A stretch of 64,000 nt of DNA, taken from Hyphomicrobiales bacterium (GTDB lineage: Bacteria; Pseudomonadota; Alphaproteobacteria; Rhizobiales; Rhizobiaceae). Under the pieces are notes generated by a model. It saw only the letters and a program-made list of their open reading frames with translations. It was not told the origin of the DNA and searched no databases. Each line of letters starts with the position of its first letter. Positions within the stretch are counted from its first letter, which is position 1. Made by a program: the position numbers and the translations under genes. This document shows positions 1 to 6,950 of the stretch, in pieces. The DNA lies in the NCBI GenBank assembly GCA_900473045.1, contig UCKS01000008.1, forward strand, positions 73,971 through 137,970. Direction: 5' to 3'.

Positions 1-455
1 GCAAATGGTTGCGCATACCGGCTGGCGTCTTTCTGGTGCCTTTTCTGCTGGGCTCGGCGCTCAGCGTCAGTGGCATGCTGGTGATCGAAATCCCCGAATG
101 GCTGCTGGCACTCAGCTATGCCATGCTCGGCTGGAACATCGGGCTGGGCTTTACCCGGCCGATCCTTGCCCATGCCCGCCGCGCGCTGGTACCGACGATC
201 ATTTCCATTCTCGTGCTAATTGGGTTTTCCGGGCTACTTGCCTATATTCTGGTGCACGCCGCCGGCATCGATCCGCTGACGGCCTATCTCGCGACCAGCC
301 CCGGCGGCATGGATTCGATCGCCATCATCGCCGCCTCCAGCAATGTCGATGTGCCCTTCGTGATGGCACTGCAGACGGCCCGGTTGCTGATGATCATGGC
401 GATAGGTCCCTCGCTTGCCCGTTTCGTCGCCTCAAAAGCGATACCACCGCGATAG
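1..455 (+). CDS. AbrB-family (COG3180) membrane protein, C-terminal part
   Basis: The gene is cut by the left edge of the window; the reading frame is open from base 3 and stops with TAG at 455, leaving about 150 residues. The fragment is very hydrophobic, with about four or five membrane segments and a conserved-looking TSPGGMDSIAIIAA stretch typical of the AbrB family of membrane proteins (often mislabelled 'ammonia monooxygenase' or 'AbrB transcriptional regulator'). The family is built from a duplicated membrane domain and this is the second half. Substrate and function are not established for the family. The TTG at position 9 is an internal Leu codon, not a start. Confidence 0.75.
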   Translation, partial: KWLRIPAGVFLVPFLLGSALSVSGMLVIEIPEWLLALSYAMLGWNIGLGFTRPILAHARRALVPTIISILVLIGFSGLLAYILVHAAGIDPLTAYLATSPGGMDSIAIIAASSNVDVPFVMALQTARLLMIMAIGPSLARFVASKAIPPR

Positions 456-469
456 TATTTGCATAGACC

Positions 470-499
470 GGGAATAAGAAGCGGCCCTCATGTGTCTTA
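470..499 (+). promoter_or_regulatory. Candidate ECF sigma promoter of the secreted protein/sigma/anti-sigma operon
   Basis: GGGAATAA at 470-477 is followed after 16 bases by GTCTTA at 494-499, about 57 bases before the first start codon of the operon. This layout (GGAAT-type -35 with a GTC-containing -10) is what ECF sigma factors use and resembles promoters recalled for rhizobial ECF26-like sigma factors. Since the operon encodes an ECF sigma factor, autoregulation is the natural inference. The match is by eye only. Confidence 0.5.
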
Positions 500-556
500 C
501 GTTCGAACCGGCGGAAACGGCGGTTCGTTCAGACAATTCCAGAGAGGACACATCCC

Positions 557-931
557 ATGAGATTTCTTCCGCTCGTTACCGCATTCTCCCTGATATCCGC
601 CGCCCCCGCTTTCGCCGCCCCGGCAGTCCAGACCGTCGAGACCGGCAAGGGCAAGGTCGTCGCCGCTGAAAACGGCATGACGCTCTACACCTACAAGAAG
701 GATGAAAAGGGCGAATCTTACTGCTATGATAAATGCGCCACCAACTGGCCGCCTTATCTCGGCGACGCATCCGCCAAGGCCGAAGGCGACTACACGCTTG
801 TCGATCGCAAGGATGGCAAGAAACAATGGGCTCTCAAGGGCATGCCGCTCTACTTCTTCGTCAAGGACGCGAAAAAGGGCGACGCCACCGGCGACGGTGT
901 AGGAAAGGTCTGGGATGCCGCACGCCCCTGA
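557..931 (+). CDS. Secreted-repeat (COG4315/Lipoprotein_15) protein
   Basis: This 124-residue exported protein has a clear signal peptide (charged start, hydrophobic core, AFA-A cleavage near residue 21). The mature part carries the 'secreted repeat of unknown function' pattern: MTLYTYKKDEKGESYCYDKCATNWPPY, then a second copy-like WALKGMPLYFFVKDAKKGDATGDGVGKVWDAARP. Two Cys residues lie in the YCYDKC motif. It is the first gene of an operon; the ECF sigma gene starts inside its last codons. An AGAGAGGA ribosome site precedes the ATG. The biochemical role of the family is unknown; the context suggests it is a target of the sigma factor or part of its signal pathway. Confidence 0.85.
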   Translation: MRFLPLVTAFSLISAAPAFAAPAVQTVETGKGKVVAAENGMTLYTYKKDEKGESYCYDKCATNWPPYLGDASAKAEGDYTLVDRKDGKKQWALKGMPLYFFVKDAKKGDATGDGVGKVWDAARP

Positions 932-1469
932 TCAGGACACCCGTGTGAAGGGGGCACATCCCCCTTCCGCGGATACCTTCGAAAACCAGATCCTGTCGCT
1001 GGTGCCGTCCTTGCGGCGCTATTCGCGCAGCCTGGCCAAATCCGACAGCGACGGCGAAGACCTCCTGCAGGACTGCGTCGAAAAGGTGCTGGTGCGCCGT
1101 AGCCAGTGGCGCGGCGTCAACCTGCGTGCCTGGGCCTTCACCATCATGACCAACCTCTACCGCGACCGGCACCGCCGCTTTGCCCAGCATCCGTCGGTCG
1201 AGTTCGATGACACGCTCGGCTTGATGGCCGAGGACGTTTCCGGCGATCCGCTCGAAAAGACCCGGCTTCAGAACGCGCTGAATGGGCTGAGCCCGGATCA
1301 CCGCTCGGTGCTGATGCTCGTCGTCATTGAAGGCTACGGCTATCAGGATGTCGCCGACATGCTGGCGATCCCGATCGGCACCGTCATGTCCCGCCTGTCG
1401 CGCGCCCGCCGTCAGATGGCAGCACACCTGGCCGAAAACAACATCGTGGCACTGCGGAGACCGAAATGA
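915..1469 (+). CDS. ECF RNA polymerase sigma factor
   Basis: The 184-residue protein has the two-domain ECF sigma layout: region 2 (about 25-90, with DGEDLLQDCVEKVL and RAWAFTIMTNLYRDRHRR) and region 4 (about 115-170, with LSPDHRSVLMLVVIEGYGYQDVADMLAIPIGTVMSRLSRAR, a classic helix-turn-helix). It overlaps the upstream gene by 17 bases and has a good AGGAAAGG ribosome site before the ATG. A GTG at 945 is a possible alternative start. The downstream gene overlaps by ATGA and encodes the likely anti-sigma factor. The protein should direct RNA polymerase to promoters such as the one upstream of the operon. Confidence 0.93.
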   Translation: MPHAPDQDTRVKGAHPPSADTFENQILSLVPSLRRYSRSLAKSDSDGEDLLQDCVEKVLVRRSQWRGVNLRAWAFTIMTNLYRDRHRRFAQHPSVEFDDTLGLMAEDVSGDPLEKTRLQNALNGLSPDHRSVLMLVVIEGYGYQDVADMLAIPIGTVMSRLSRARRQMAAHLAENNIVALRRPK

Positions 1470-2257
1470 CAGACCACCACAAACCGGTCACCGACGCTGA
1501 TCTGCACGCCTATGTCGATGGTTTTCTCGACGAGGAGCACCGGCGCGAGGTCGAGCTCTGGCTGAGTGATCACCCGGAGCAAGACGCCGAGGTCCGCCAG
1601 TGGCAGGCACAGGCAGCCGAGATGAGAGCTGCATTGTCAGGCTATGCGCAGCCAAACGAAAACGACCGCAAACTCTTGAATTCTCCGGCGGCAACATCAT
1701 CGCCCTCCTGGTGGCGCAGAGCGGCCCTCATCGCCGCCTCATTGACACTCTTCCTGTCGGGCGCAGCGGCAGGGGTCTATGGCGAGAGAGTGCTGGGAAG
1801 CACCGTGACGATCGAAACAGCCGCAGCGATCGACAGCCTGCCCGCTCAATCGAAGACGGCATTCCTCGTCTATGCCAGCGAAAAGCGCCACCCCGTCGAG
1901 GTCGGGGCCGATCAGGAGGACCATCTGGTTACCTGGCTCGGCAAGCGCCTGGATTACAAGCTGGTTGCCCCGGACCTCAAAGGCCTTGGATTTTCGCTGG
2001 TCGGCGGCAGGCTCCTGCCCGTCAACGGCAAGGCAGGCGCGATGCTGATGTATCAGGATACGGCCGGCCAGCGGCTGACGGTTCTTCTCGGTAAAAACCC
2101 GGAAAATGCCGAAACCAGTTTCCGCTTCGAATCCGCAGGCGCTCTGGAAACCTTCTACTGGATCGACGGCAGCATCGGCTACGCCGTCACCGGCGAAGTC
2201 AGCCGCGCCAAGCTGCAGCAAATCGCCGAGGAATGTTACCGGCAGTTCGAAACCTGA
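1466..2257 (+). CDS. Membrane anti-sigma factor (COG5662-like)
   Basis: This 263-residue protein starts within the stop region of the sigma gene (ATGA overlap), a typical sigma/anti-sigma coupling. The N-terminal 60 residues (DADLHAYVDGFLDEEHRREVELWLSDHPE) match the cytoplasmic sigma-binding helix bundle of COG5662 anti-sigma factors. A single membrane segment lies at about 84-106 (RRAALIAASLTLFLSGAAAGVYG), followed by a periplasmic domain of about 150 residues. I see no HxxxCxxC zinc motif, so this is not a ZAS-type protein. It is inferred to hold the sigma factor inactive until a periplasmic or membrane signal arrives. Confidence 0.85.
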   Translation: MTDHHKPVTDADLHAYVDGFLDEEHRREVELWLSDHPEQDAEVRQWQAQAAEMRAALSGYAQPNENDRKLLNSPAATSSPSWWRRAALIAASLTLFLSGAAAGVYGERVLGSTVTIETAAAIDSLPAQSKTAFLVYASEKRHPVEVGADQEDHLVTWLGKRLDYKLVAPDLKGLGFSLVGGRLLPVNGKAGAMLMYQDTAGQRLTVLLGKNPENAETSFRFESAGALETFYWIDGSIGYAVTGEVSRAKLQQIAEECYRQFET

Positions 2258-2273
2258 CGCGCTTTCAAAGAAA

Positions 2274-2299
2274 GGGCGGGCTTTGAAAACAGCCTGCCC
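2274..2299 (-). terminator. Terminator of the nitrile hydratase operon
   Basis: Inverted repeat GGGCGGGCT/AGCCTGCCC (one mismatch) with an 8-base loop. Read on the minus strand it is followed by TTTCTTT, so it probably ends the nitrile hydratase operon, whose last stop is at 2320. It may also serve the anti-sigma gene on the other strand, but there is no T tract on that side. Confidence 0.55.
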
Positions 2300-2319
2300 T
2301 CATCACACGGTGCCCAAAT

Positions 2320-2703
2320 TCAGCGTTGCGGGTCATTTTCCAGACGGATCGGCTGACCGTGCGGTGTCGCCGCTGCAGCCCTATGCCAGCTTTGCGTCAG
2401 TTGATCGAGATGGTCTGGCGAGGTAATCGACAGTTCGGTGACGAGACGTGACAGGGCTGCCACCCAGCAATCGAAATAGTCGCTGGCATCCGCGCGCCGG
2501 CCGGGCTTGTACAACTCGTGAGACAAGGCCTCGGCCCATTCGCTCCAAGAAAACACGCCCTTTTCATGCAGGCGCACCGTCATGGCAAAGGCTTCAGCCT
2601 GCCAAGGCTCCGAAAAGACCGGATCGCCTTCGTTCGATTTCGGCAGCCCCGGAGATCCGCTGAGGGTGGGTTCAAACGCGTTCAAGATAGCTCTCCCAGG
2701 CAT
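2320..2703 (-). CDS. Nitrile hydratase accessory protein
   Basis: The 127-residue protein matches the nitrile hydratase accessory family (P14K/NhlE-like, itself similar to the beta subunit N-terminus): GDPVFSEPWQAEAFAMTVRLHEKGVFSWSEWAEALSHEL, then DYFDCWVAALSRLV. In cobalt nitrile hydratases such proteins help metal insertion into the alpha subunit by swapping alpha between complexes. It is the last gene of the alpha-beta-accessory operon and overlaps the beta gene by 32 bases in another frame. A later TTG start at 2685 would shorten it by six residues; the choice is not settled. Confidence 0.85.
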   Translation of the reverse strand: MPGRAILNAFEPTLSGSPGLPKSNEGDPVFSEPWQAEAFAMTVRLHEKGVFSWSEWAEALSHELYKPGRRADASDYFDCWVAALSRLVTELSITSPDHLDQLTQSWHRAAAATPHGQPIRLENDPQR

Positions 2704-3331
2704 CGATCGACACCATCAAAGTCGGGTCGGCGCCCTCACCCCAGATTTCTTCACCGTCGAAAACCACGGTGTAGACCCATTGCGGGTTCTCGCCCTTGCC
2801 GTGGGCATTGTCGTCCGGAAACACGAACGCGCCCTGCACTCGCTCGACAACACCGTGCTTGGCCCGGGCATAGCGCGGCAGCCGCGTGTGGGTCTCGGGA
2901 TTGAAGTTTTTGGTGCGTACCCGATCACCGGCCGCGAAGAGCGGCTGGTCAGAAACCAGCCGGTCGCACGGCCCACCCTTGGTAAGCACCCCGGGCACCA
3001 TGTCCGCCGTCAGAATGCGTTTCGGCTCCCTACCCTTATCCAGCATCTGACCTGCGGCCAGTTCGGCGGCTGAAACAAAGCCATGCCGTTTCAAAAGAGT
3101 TTCCAGGCCAAGGGTCCAGATTTCGTAATAGCTCGCCGATAGATAGGTCGCCGGGGCCAGGCTTTCACGGGCATGCCGGCTCTCGTCGATATTCCAAGCG
3201 CCGAAGGCACCACAGGAAAGCGTCAGGCCGAGCGCCCGTTTTTCCCATTCCGCATGGAAATACGGCTCGTCCTTTTCCGGCGCCACCGGCCCCATGCCAT
3301 GCTGTCCGCCCAGATCCTGTGCGCCGTTCAT
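2672..3331 (-). CDS. nthB: Nitrile hydratase subunit beta
   Basis: The 219-residue protein starts [16 protein letters not shown], the conserved N-terminus of nitrile hydratase beta subunits, and ends in the SH3-like barrel ([44 protein letters not shown]...[15 protein letters not shown]). The beta subunit packs on alpha and completes the active site for nitrile-to-amide hydration. Its ATG overlaps the alpha stop (ATGA), so the two are translationally coupled, as expected for 1:1 subunits. An upstream in-frame extension to 3631 is possible but would run inside the alpha gene and is rejected. Confidence 0.95.
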   Translation of the reverse strand: MNGAQDLGGQHGMGPVAPEKDEPYFHAEWEKRALGLTLSCGAFGAWNIDESRHARESLAPATYLSASYYEIWTLGLETLLKRHGFVSAAELAAGQMLDKGREPKRILTADMVPGVLTKGGPCDRLVSDQPLFAAGDRVRTKNFNPETHTRLPRYARAKHGVVERVQGAFVFPDDNAHGKGENPQWVYTVVFDGEEIWGEGADPTLMVSIDAWESYLERV

Positions 3332-3984
3332 CGCATATCTCCAGCCGGTTTTGCCAATCCCGTGCCGATCATCGAATCGCGCGTGACCAGATCGGCAAGC
3401 GCCTTCTGGTCGAGACCATCGGTGCCATCGGGACGTTCCGGGATGACGATATAGCGCAACTCCGCCGTCGAATCCCAAACGCGGATTCTCTGGCCTTCGG
3501 GCAGCGTCACGCCGAATTCGTCGAGCACACCACGCGGATCGATCACCGCCCGTGAGCGATAAGGCGGTGCCTTGTACCAGACGGGCGGCAGGCCAAGCAC
3601 GGACCAGGGATAGCAGGAGCACAGCGTGCAAACGACCAGATTGTGGGTTTCCGGCGTGTTGAACACCGCGCGCATATGCTCGCCCTGACGGCCGGTGTAG
3701 CCGAGGCTCCCAATCGCTGCCGTCGCGTCGCTGCGCAGCCAGTCGGCAAAGTCCGGTTCGCTCCAGGCCTTGGCGACGACGCGGGCACCGTTGCGCGGGC
3801 CGATCTTCGTCTCATAGGTATCGACGATCACATCGATCGCCGCCGGATCGATCAGCCCCTTCTGCGTTAGCACCGTTTCAAGCGCCTTCACCCGCGCCTG
3901 CATGGCGGAAAAATGATTGTCGTGGTGATCATGGTCGTGGTCATCGTGGTGGTGATGATCACCGTCGCCGGAGTGGGAAGTCAT
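3328..3984 (-). CDS. nthA: Cobalt-type nitrile hydratase subunit alpha with His/Asp-rich N-terminal tail
   Basis: This 218-residue catalytic subunit carries the metal-binding claw C119-T-L-C122-S123-C124. Thr at the second position (CTLCSC) marks the cobalt class; iron enzymes have CSLCSC. The rest matches the family ([54 protein letters not shown]). Unusual is the N-terminus: residues 4-24 are almost only His and Asp, far richer than in textbook nitrile hydratases, and could bind cobalt or nickel before insertion. It is the first gene of the operon. No amidase gene is in the window. Confidence 0.95.
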   Translation of the reverse strand: MTSHSGDGDHHHHDDHDHDHHDNHFSAMQARVKALETVLTQKGLIDPAAIDVIVDTYETKIGPRNGARVVAKAWSEPDFADWLRSDATAAIGSLGYTGRQGEHMRAVFNTPETHNLVVCTLCSCYPWSVLGLPPVWYKAPPYRSRAVIDPRGVLDEFGVTLPEGQRIRVWDSTAELRYIVIPERPDGTDGLDQKALADLVTRDSMIGTGLAKPAGDMR

Positions 3985-4006
3985 CGTTCTGATCCCTTTA
4001 TCCTGA

Positions 4007-4600
4007 TCATTTCAGCATCGGCCAAAGACTGAGAACGAGCAAGACCGCCATGGTGATATTGAACCATTTGAGCCGCACCGGGTCGGACAGCCATTGCCTC
4101 AGCGCCGAGCCGAAGCCGGCCCAGGTCGAGACACTGGGAACATTGACGATCGCGAAGATGGCACCGACGACAAGCACGCTGGTGATATAGCGCTGTTCCG
4201 TCGTGTAGGTTGCCATCGCCGTCATGGCCATCATCCAGGCCTTCGGATTAATCCACTGGAATGCCGCCGCCTGCAGGAAGGTCATCGGCACCGCGCCTGC
4301 CTTGCCTTCCGACAGGGTGCGCGACGTGCCGATCTTCCAGGCGATCCAGACGAGATAGGCGCCGCCGGCGAATTTCAGCGCGATGTGGAGCATCGGCACC
4401 GAATGCAGCAGCGCACCCAGGCCAAGGCCAACGGCAACCAGCAGCGACAAAAAGCCGATGCCGATGCCGAGCATATGCGGGATGGTGCGGACGAAACCGA
4501 AATTCACGCCCGATGCGAACAGCATCATATTGTTCGGCCCCGGCGTGATCGATGTGGTGAACGCAAAAAGAAACAACGCCAGAAGCGTGTCGGCCTGCAT
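4007..4600 (-). CDS. LysE/RhtB-family amino acid exporter
   Basis: The 197-residue inner-membrane protein has about six membrane segments and the family signature near the N-terminus ([21 protein letters not shown], residues 15-35), plus [14 protein letters not shown] in the middle. LysE/RhtB proteins export amino acids or related compounds by proton antiport; the substrate cannot be read from sequence. The gene has a GGGAGGA ribosome site and stands 22 bases upstream of the nitrile hydratase alpha start on the same strand, so read-through is possible. A perfect AGGTCA inverted repeat lies just upstream. Confidence 0.9.
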   Translation of the reverse strand: MQADTLLALFLFAFTTSITPGPNNMMLFASGVNFGFVRTIPHMLGIGIGFLSLLVAVGLGLGALLHSVPMLHIALKFAGGAYLVWIAWKIGTSRTLSEGKAGAVPMTFLQAAAFQWINPKAWMMAMTAMATYTTEQRYITSVLVVGAIFAIVNVPSVSTWAGFGSALRQWLSDPVRLKWFNITMAVLLVLSLWPMLK

Positions 4601-4618
4601 GAAGTCCTCCCGATATTT

Positions 4619-4637
4619 AGGTCAGGATAATTGACCT
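4619..4637. promoter_or_regulatory. Inverted repeat AGGTCA-N7-TGACCT upstream of the LysE exporter
   Basis: A perfect 6-bp inverted repeat separated by seven bases sits 19-37 bases upstream of the LysE start. It is well placed for a dimeric regulator of this exporter. No regulator gene is adjacent, so the partner is unknown. Confidence 0.4.
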
Positions 4638-4796
4638 ATCTCCAAAGGCCACCCGAAACTTGTCAGGGTGACAAGAACAGGACCCCTTCGGCATCAGAGT
4701 TTTTGACATTGGGTCTTTGCCCAACCACGATACGCCTTAAATGAGACATCGACCATTCCTACGATTGGTCCGACATGCCGCCGAAAGAGGATACCG

Positions 4797-5642
4797 ATGC
4801 AAGACACCATTCCCACCACTTCCCTCCCTTCGGGCACGTCCATCCCCGTGATCGGCCAGGGCACCTGGCATATGGGCGAGCGCAAGGCGAGCGCCGCCGA
4901 GGAAGCCAAGTGCTTGCGCCACGGGCTTGATCTCGGCATGACCTTGATTGATACCGCTGAAATGTATGCCGATGGGGGTGCCGAGCGGATTGTCGGCGAA
5001 GCCATCAAGGGCCGCAGGAATGATGCCTTCATCGTCAGCAAGGTGCTGCCCACCAATGCCAGCCTTAACGGCACCATCAAGGCCTGCGAGGCCAGCCTGA
5101 GGCGCCTCGGCACCGACCATATCGATCTCTATCTCCTGCATTGGCGCGGCCGCTACCGCCTGACGGAAACGGTCGAGGCCTTCGAGACGTTGCGCCAGGC
5201 GGGCAAGATCGGGGCCTGGGGCGTCTCCAATTTCGATGCCGACGATATGGAAGAGCTGCTCGCCGTGCCCGACGGCGGCAATGTCGCAGCCAACCAGGTG
5301 CTCTACAATCTCGCCCGCCGCGGCATCGAATACGACCTCTTGAAGCACAGTCAGGCGCGCGGTATACCGCTCATGGCCTATTCGCCGCTCGACGAGGGCC
5401 GGCTGATGCGCCATCCCGACCTCATCCACATAGCCAAGGCCCATCAGGCAACGGTCGCACAGGTCGCCCTTGCCTTCCTGATCCGCAACCCCGGTGTCAT
5501 CGTCATCCCCAAGACCGCAATGCCGGAACGCGTGCGCGAAAACCGGGCAACCGTCGAGGTCCAGCTGACCACCGAGGATCTGGCAATCCTCGACAAAGCC
5601 TTCCCGCCACCCGGCAGAAAAATCCCGCTGGAGATGATTTAG
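4797..5642 (+). CDS. Aldo/keto reductase
   Basis: The 281-residue protein is a full-length AKR (TIM barrel, NADPH-dependent carbonyl reductase). The catalytic tetrad can be read as D52, Y57, K82 and H115 ([22 protein letters not shown]). The cofactor end is [24 protein letters not shown] near the C-terminus. It resembles the YeaE-like group; the physiological carbonyl substrate is not predictable. A clean AGAGGA ribosome site precedes the ATG. It is monocistronic, flanked by oppositely oriented genes. Confidence 0.92.
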   Translation: MQDTIPTTSLPSGTSIPVIGQGTWHMGERKASAAEEAKCLRHGLDLGMTLIDTAEMYADGGAERIVGEAIKGRRNDAFIVSKVLPTNASLNGTIKACEASLRRLGTDHIDLYLLHWRGRYRLTETVEAFETLRQAGKIGAWGVSNFDADDMEELLAVPDGGNVAANQVLYNLARRGIEYDLLKHSQARGIPLMAYSPLDEGRLMRHPDLIHIAKAHQATVAQVALAFLIRNPGVIVIPKTAMPERVRENRATVEVQLTTEDLAILDKAFPPPGRKIPLEMI

Positions 5643-5647
5643 ACGAC

Positions 5648-6355
5648 CTATTCTAGCTCTTCCAACCGGTCTCGTGCGAAATCACAGGCCGAAAAGTTTT
5701 CGCTGATGGCGCAGGATTTTTCGTAGAAGCGTTTTGCCGCGCTCGCGTCCGCTGATGCGCCCTCCCCAAACTGATAGGACTGGCCGAGCATCGTACAGCC
5801 CCAGGCGTCATCCTCGTTGCACGTCAGGGTGAATGTGCGCAAAAAGCAGCCTCTTAGTTCGTCGGGCTCGGCGTTTAGCATCGGATCGCCATCAAGCTGG
5901 CCATTGCGAATGCCGGCGGCGCGGTTGGTGCAGCCGCCACTGCTGCCCGCGGCGCAGGCCTGCGCGAACAGCATCTGGCTCCAGAGCGGTGGTATGACGG
6001 CACCTGCGGCCTGCAACGTGTAGCCAAGCGACAAACATGCAGCCGCGTTGCCTTCCTCCATGCAGCTGCGATAGCAAGCTTTGATATCCTCGCCGCAGCT
6101 TTCCCGACTGACGTCTTCGCCTGGAAACAGCACGCGCCAGAAGGGACGCGCGACATTGGCGATTTCTGCCGGGCAAACTTTGTAGTGAGATTGGATTTCG
6201 CCGTTTGCCTCGACTTGTGCGCCAACGATGTCAAGAACACCGTGACGGTCGTTTTCGGTGATCTCGCCCGAACCACCGGCTGCCACCGCAGCAATCGCGC
6301 CGAAAAGGAGTGCGGCCGATGCCGCCAGAATGCGGATCATCGGCCACCTGTCCAT
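5648..6355 (-). CDS. Secreted Cys-rich Sel1-like repeat protein
   Basis: The 235-residue exported protein has a signal peptide (MIRILAASAALLFGAIAAVAA, if counted from the second Met at 6340). The mature part has regularly spaced Cys pairs (CMEEGNAAAC, CAAGSSGGC, CNEDDAWGC, CAISENFSAC) that look like the disulfide-stapled helix pairs of Hcp-type Sel1 repeats, with a C-terminal GCTMLGQSYQFGEGASADASAAKRFYEKSC unit being the clearest Sel1. Its first ATG shares one base with the ilvH stop (TAATG), so it may be cotranslated with ilvH although no link to branched-chain synthesis is obvious. Confidence 0.75.
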   Translation of the reverse strand: MDRWPMIRILAASAALLFGAIAAVAAGGSGEITENDRHGVLDIVGAQVEANGEIQSHYKVCPAEIANVARPFWRVLFPGEDVSRESCGEDIKACYRSCMEEGNAAACLSLGYTLQAAGAVIPPLWSQMLFAQACAAGSSGGCTNRAAGIRNGQLDGDPMLNAEPDELRGCFLRTFTLTCNEDDAWGCTMLGQSYQFGEGASADASAAKRFYEKSCAISENFSACDFARDRLEELE

Positions 6356-6927
6356 TACATCCCCTGCGGGCCACGGTTCATCGCCGCGATGCCGGTGCGG
6401 CAGACTTCCAGGACGCCAAGCGGCTTCAGGATTGCCACGAACTGGTCGATCTTGGAGGATTTTCCGGTGATTTCGAGGATGAAGTGTTCGAGCGTCGCGT
6501 CGATCACCTTGGCATGGAAGGCGTCGGCAAGGCGTAGCGTTTCCGCCCGGGTCTCACCCTCGCCCGAAACCTTGACCAGCGCCACTTCACGCTCGATCGG
6601 CCGGTCATGGCCAAGTTCGGCGGCGCGGACCGTCAGATCAACGACGCGGTGAACCGGAACGATGCGTTCGAGCTGCGCCTTGATCTGTTCCAGCACGTGC
6701 GGCGTGCCGCGCGTGACGATGGTGATGCGTGACAGGTGCGACTGATGCTCCGTTTCGGAAACCGTCAGGCTTTCGATATTATAGCCCCGGCCGGAAAACA
6801 GGCCGATGACGCGGGCGAGCACGCCCGGTTCGTTATCGACGAGAACCGAAAGCGTGTGGTTTTCCGCCTTTTCGGTTTCCTTGGCGATGAAATAGGCGGA
6901 GCCGGTCGGCTGAAGATGTGCGTTCAT
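6355..6927 (-). CDS. ilvH: Acetolactate synthase small (regulatory) subunit
   Basis: The 190-residue protein has an N-terminal ACT domain (HTLSVLVDNEPGVLARVIGLFSGRGYNIESLTVSETE, about 24-60) that binds valine for feedback inhibition, followed by the ALS_ss C-terminal domain (EREVALVKVSGEGETRAETLRLADAFHAKVIDATLEHFILEITG). It lies 23 bases downstream of ilvI on the same strand and forms the holoenzyme with it, catalysing the first shared step of valine, leucine and isoleucine synthesis. It should be under the same attenuator as ilvI. Confidence 0.97.
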   Translation of the reverse strand: MNAHLQPTGSAYFIAKETEKAENHTLSVLVDNEPGVLARVIGLFSGRGYNIESLTVSETEHQSHLSRITIVTRGTPHVLEQIKAQLERIVPVHRVVDLTVRAAELGHDRPIEREVALVKVSGEGETRAETLRLADAFHAKVIDATLEHFILEITGKSSKIDQFVAILKPLGVLEVCRTGIAAMNRGPQGM

Positions 6928-6950
6928 GATCGTGTCCTTTTCCTATTCCA

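Noticed and set aside
3332-3631. N-terminal extension of the nitrile hydratase beta frame
   Set aside because: It lies wholly inside the alpha gene in another frame; the beta family begins at MNGAQDLGG.
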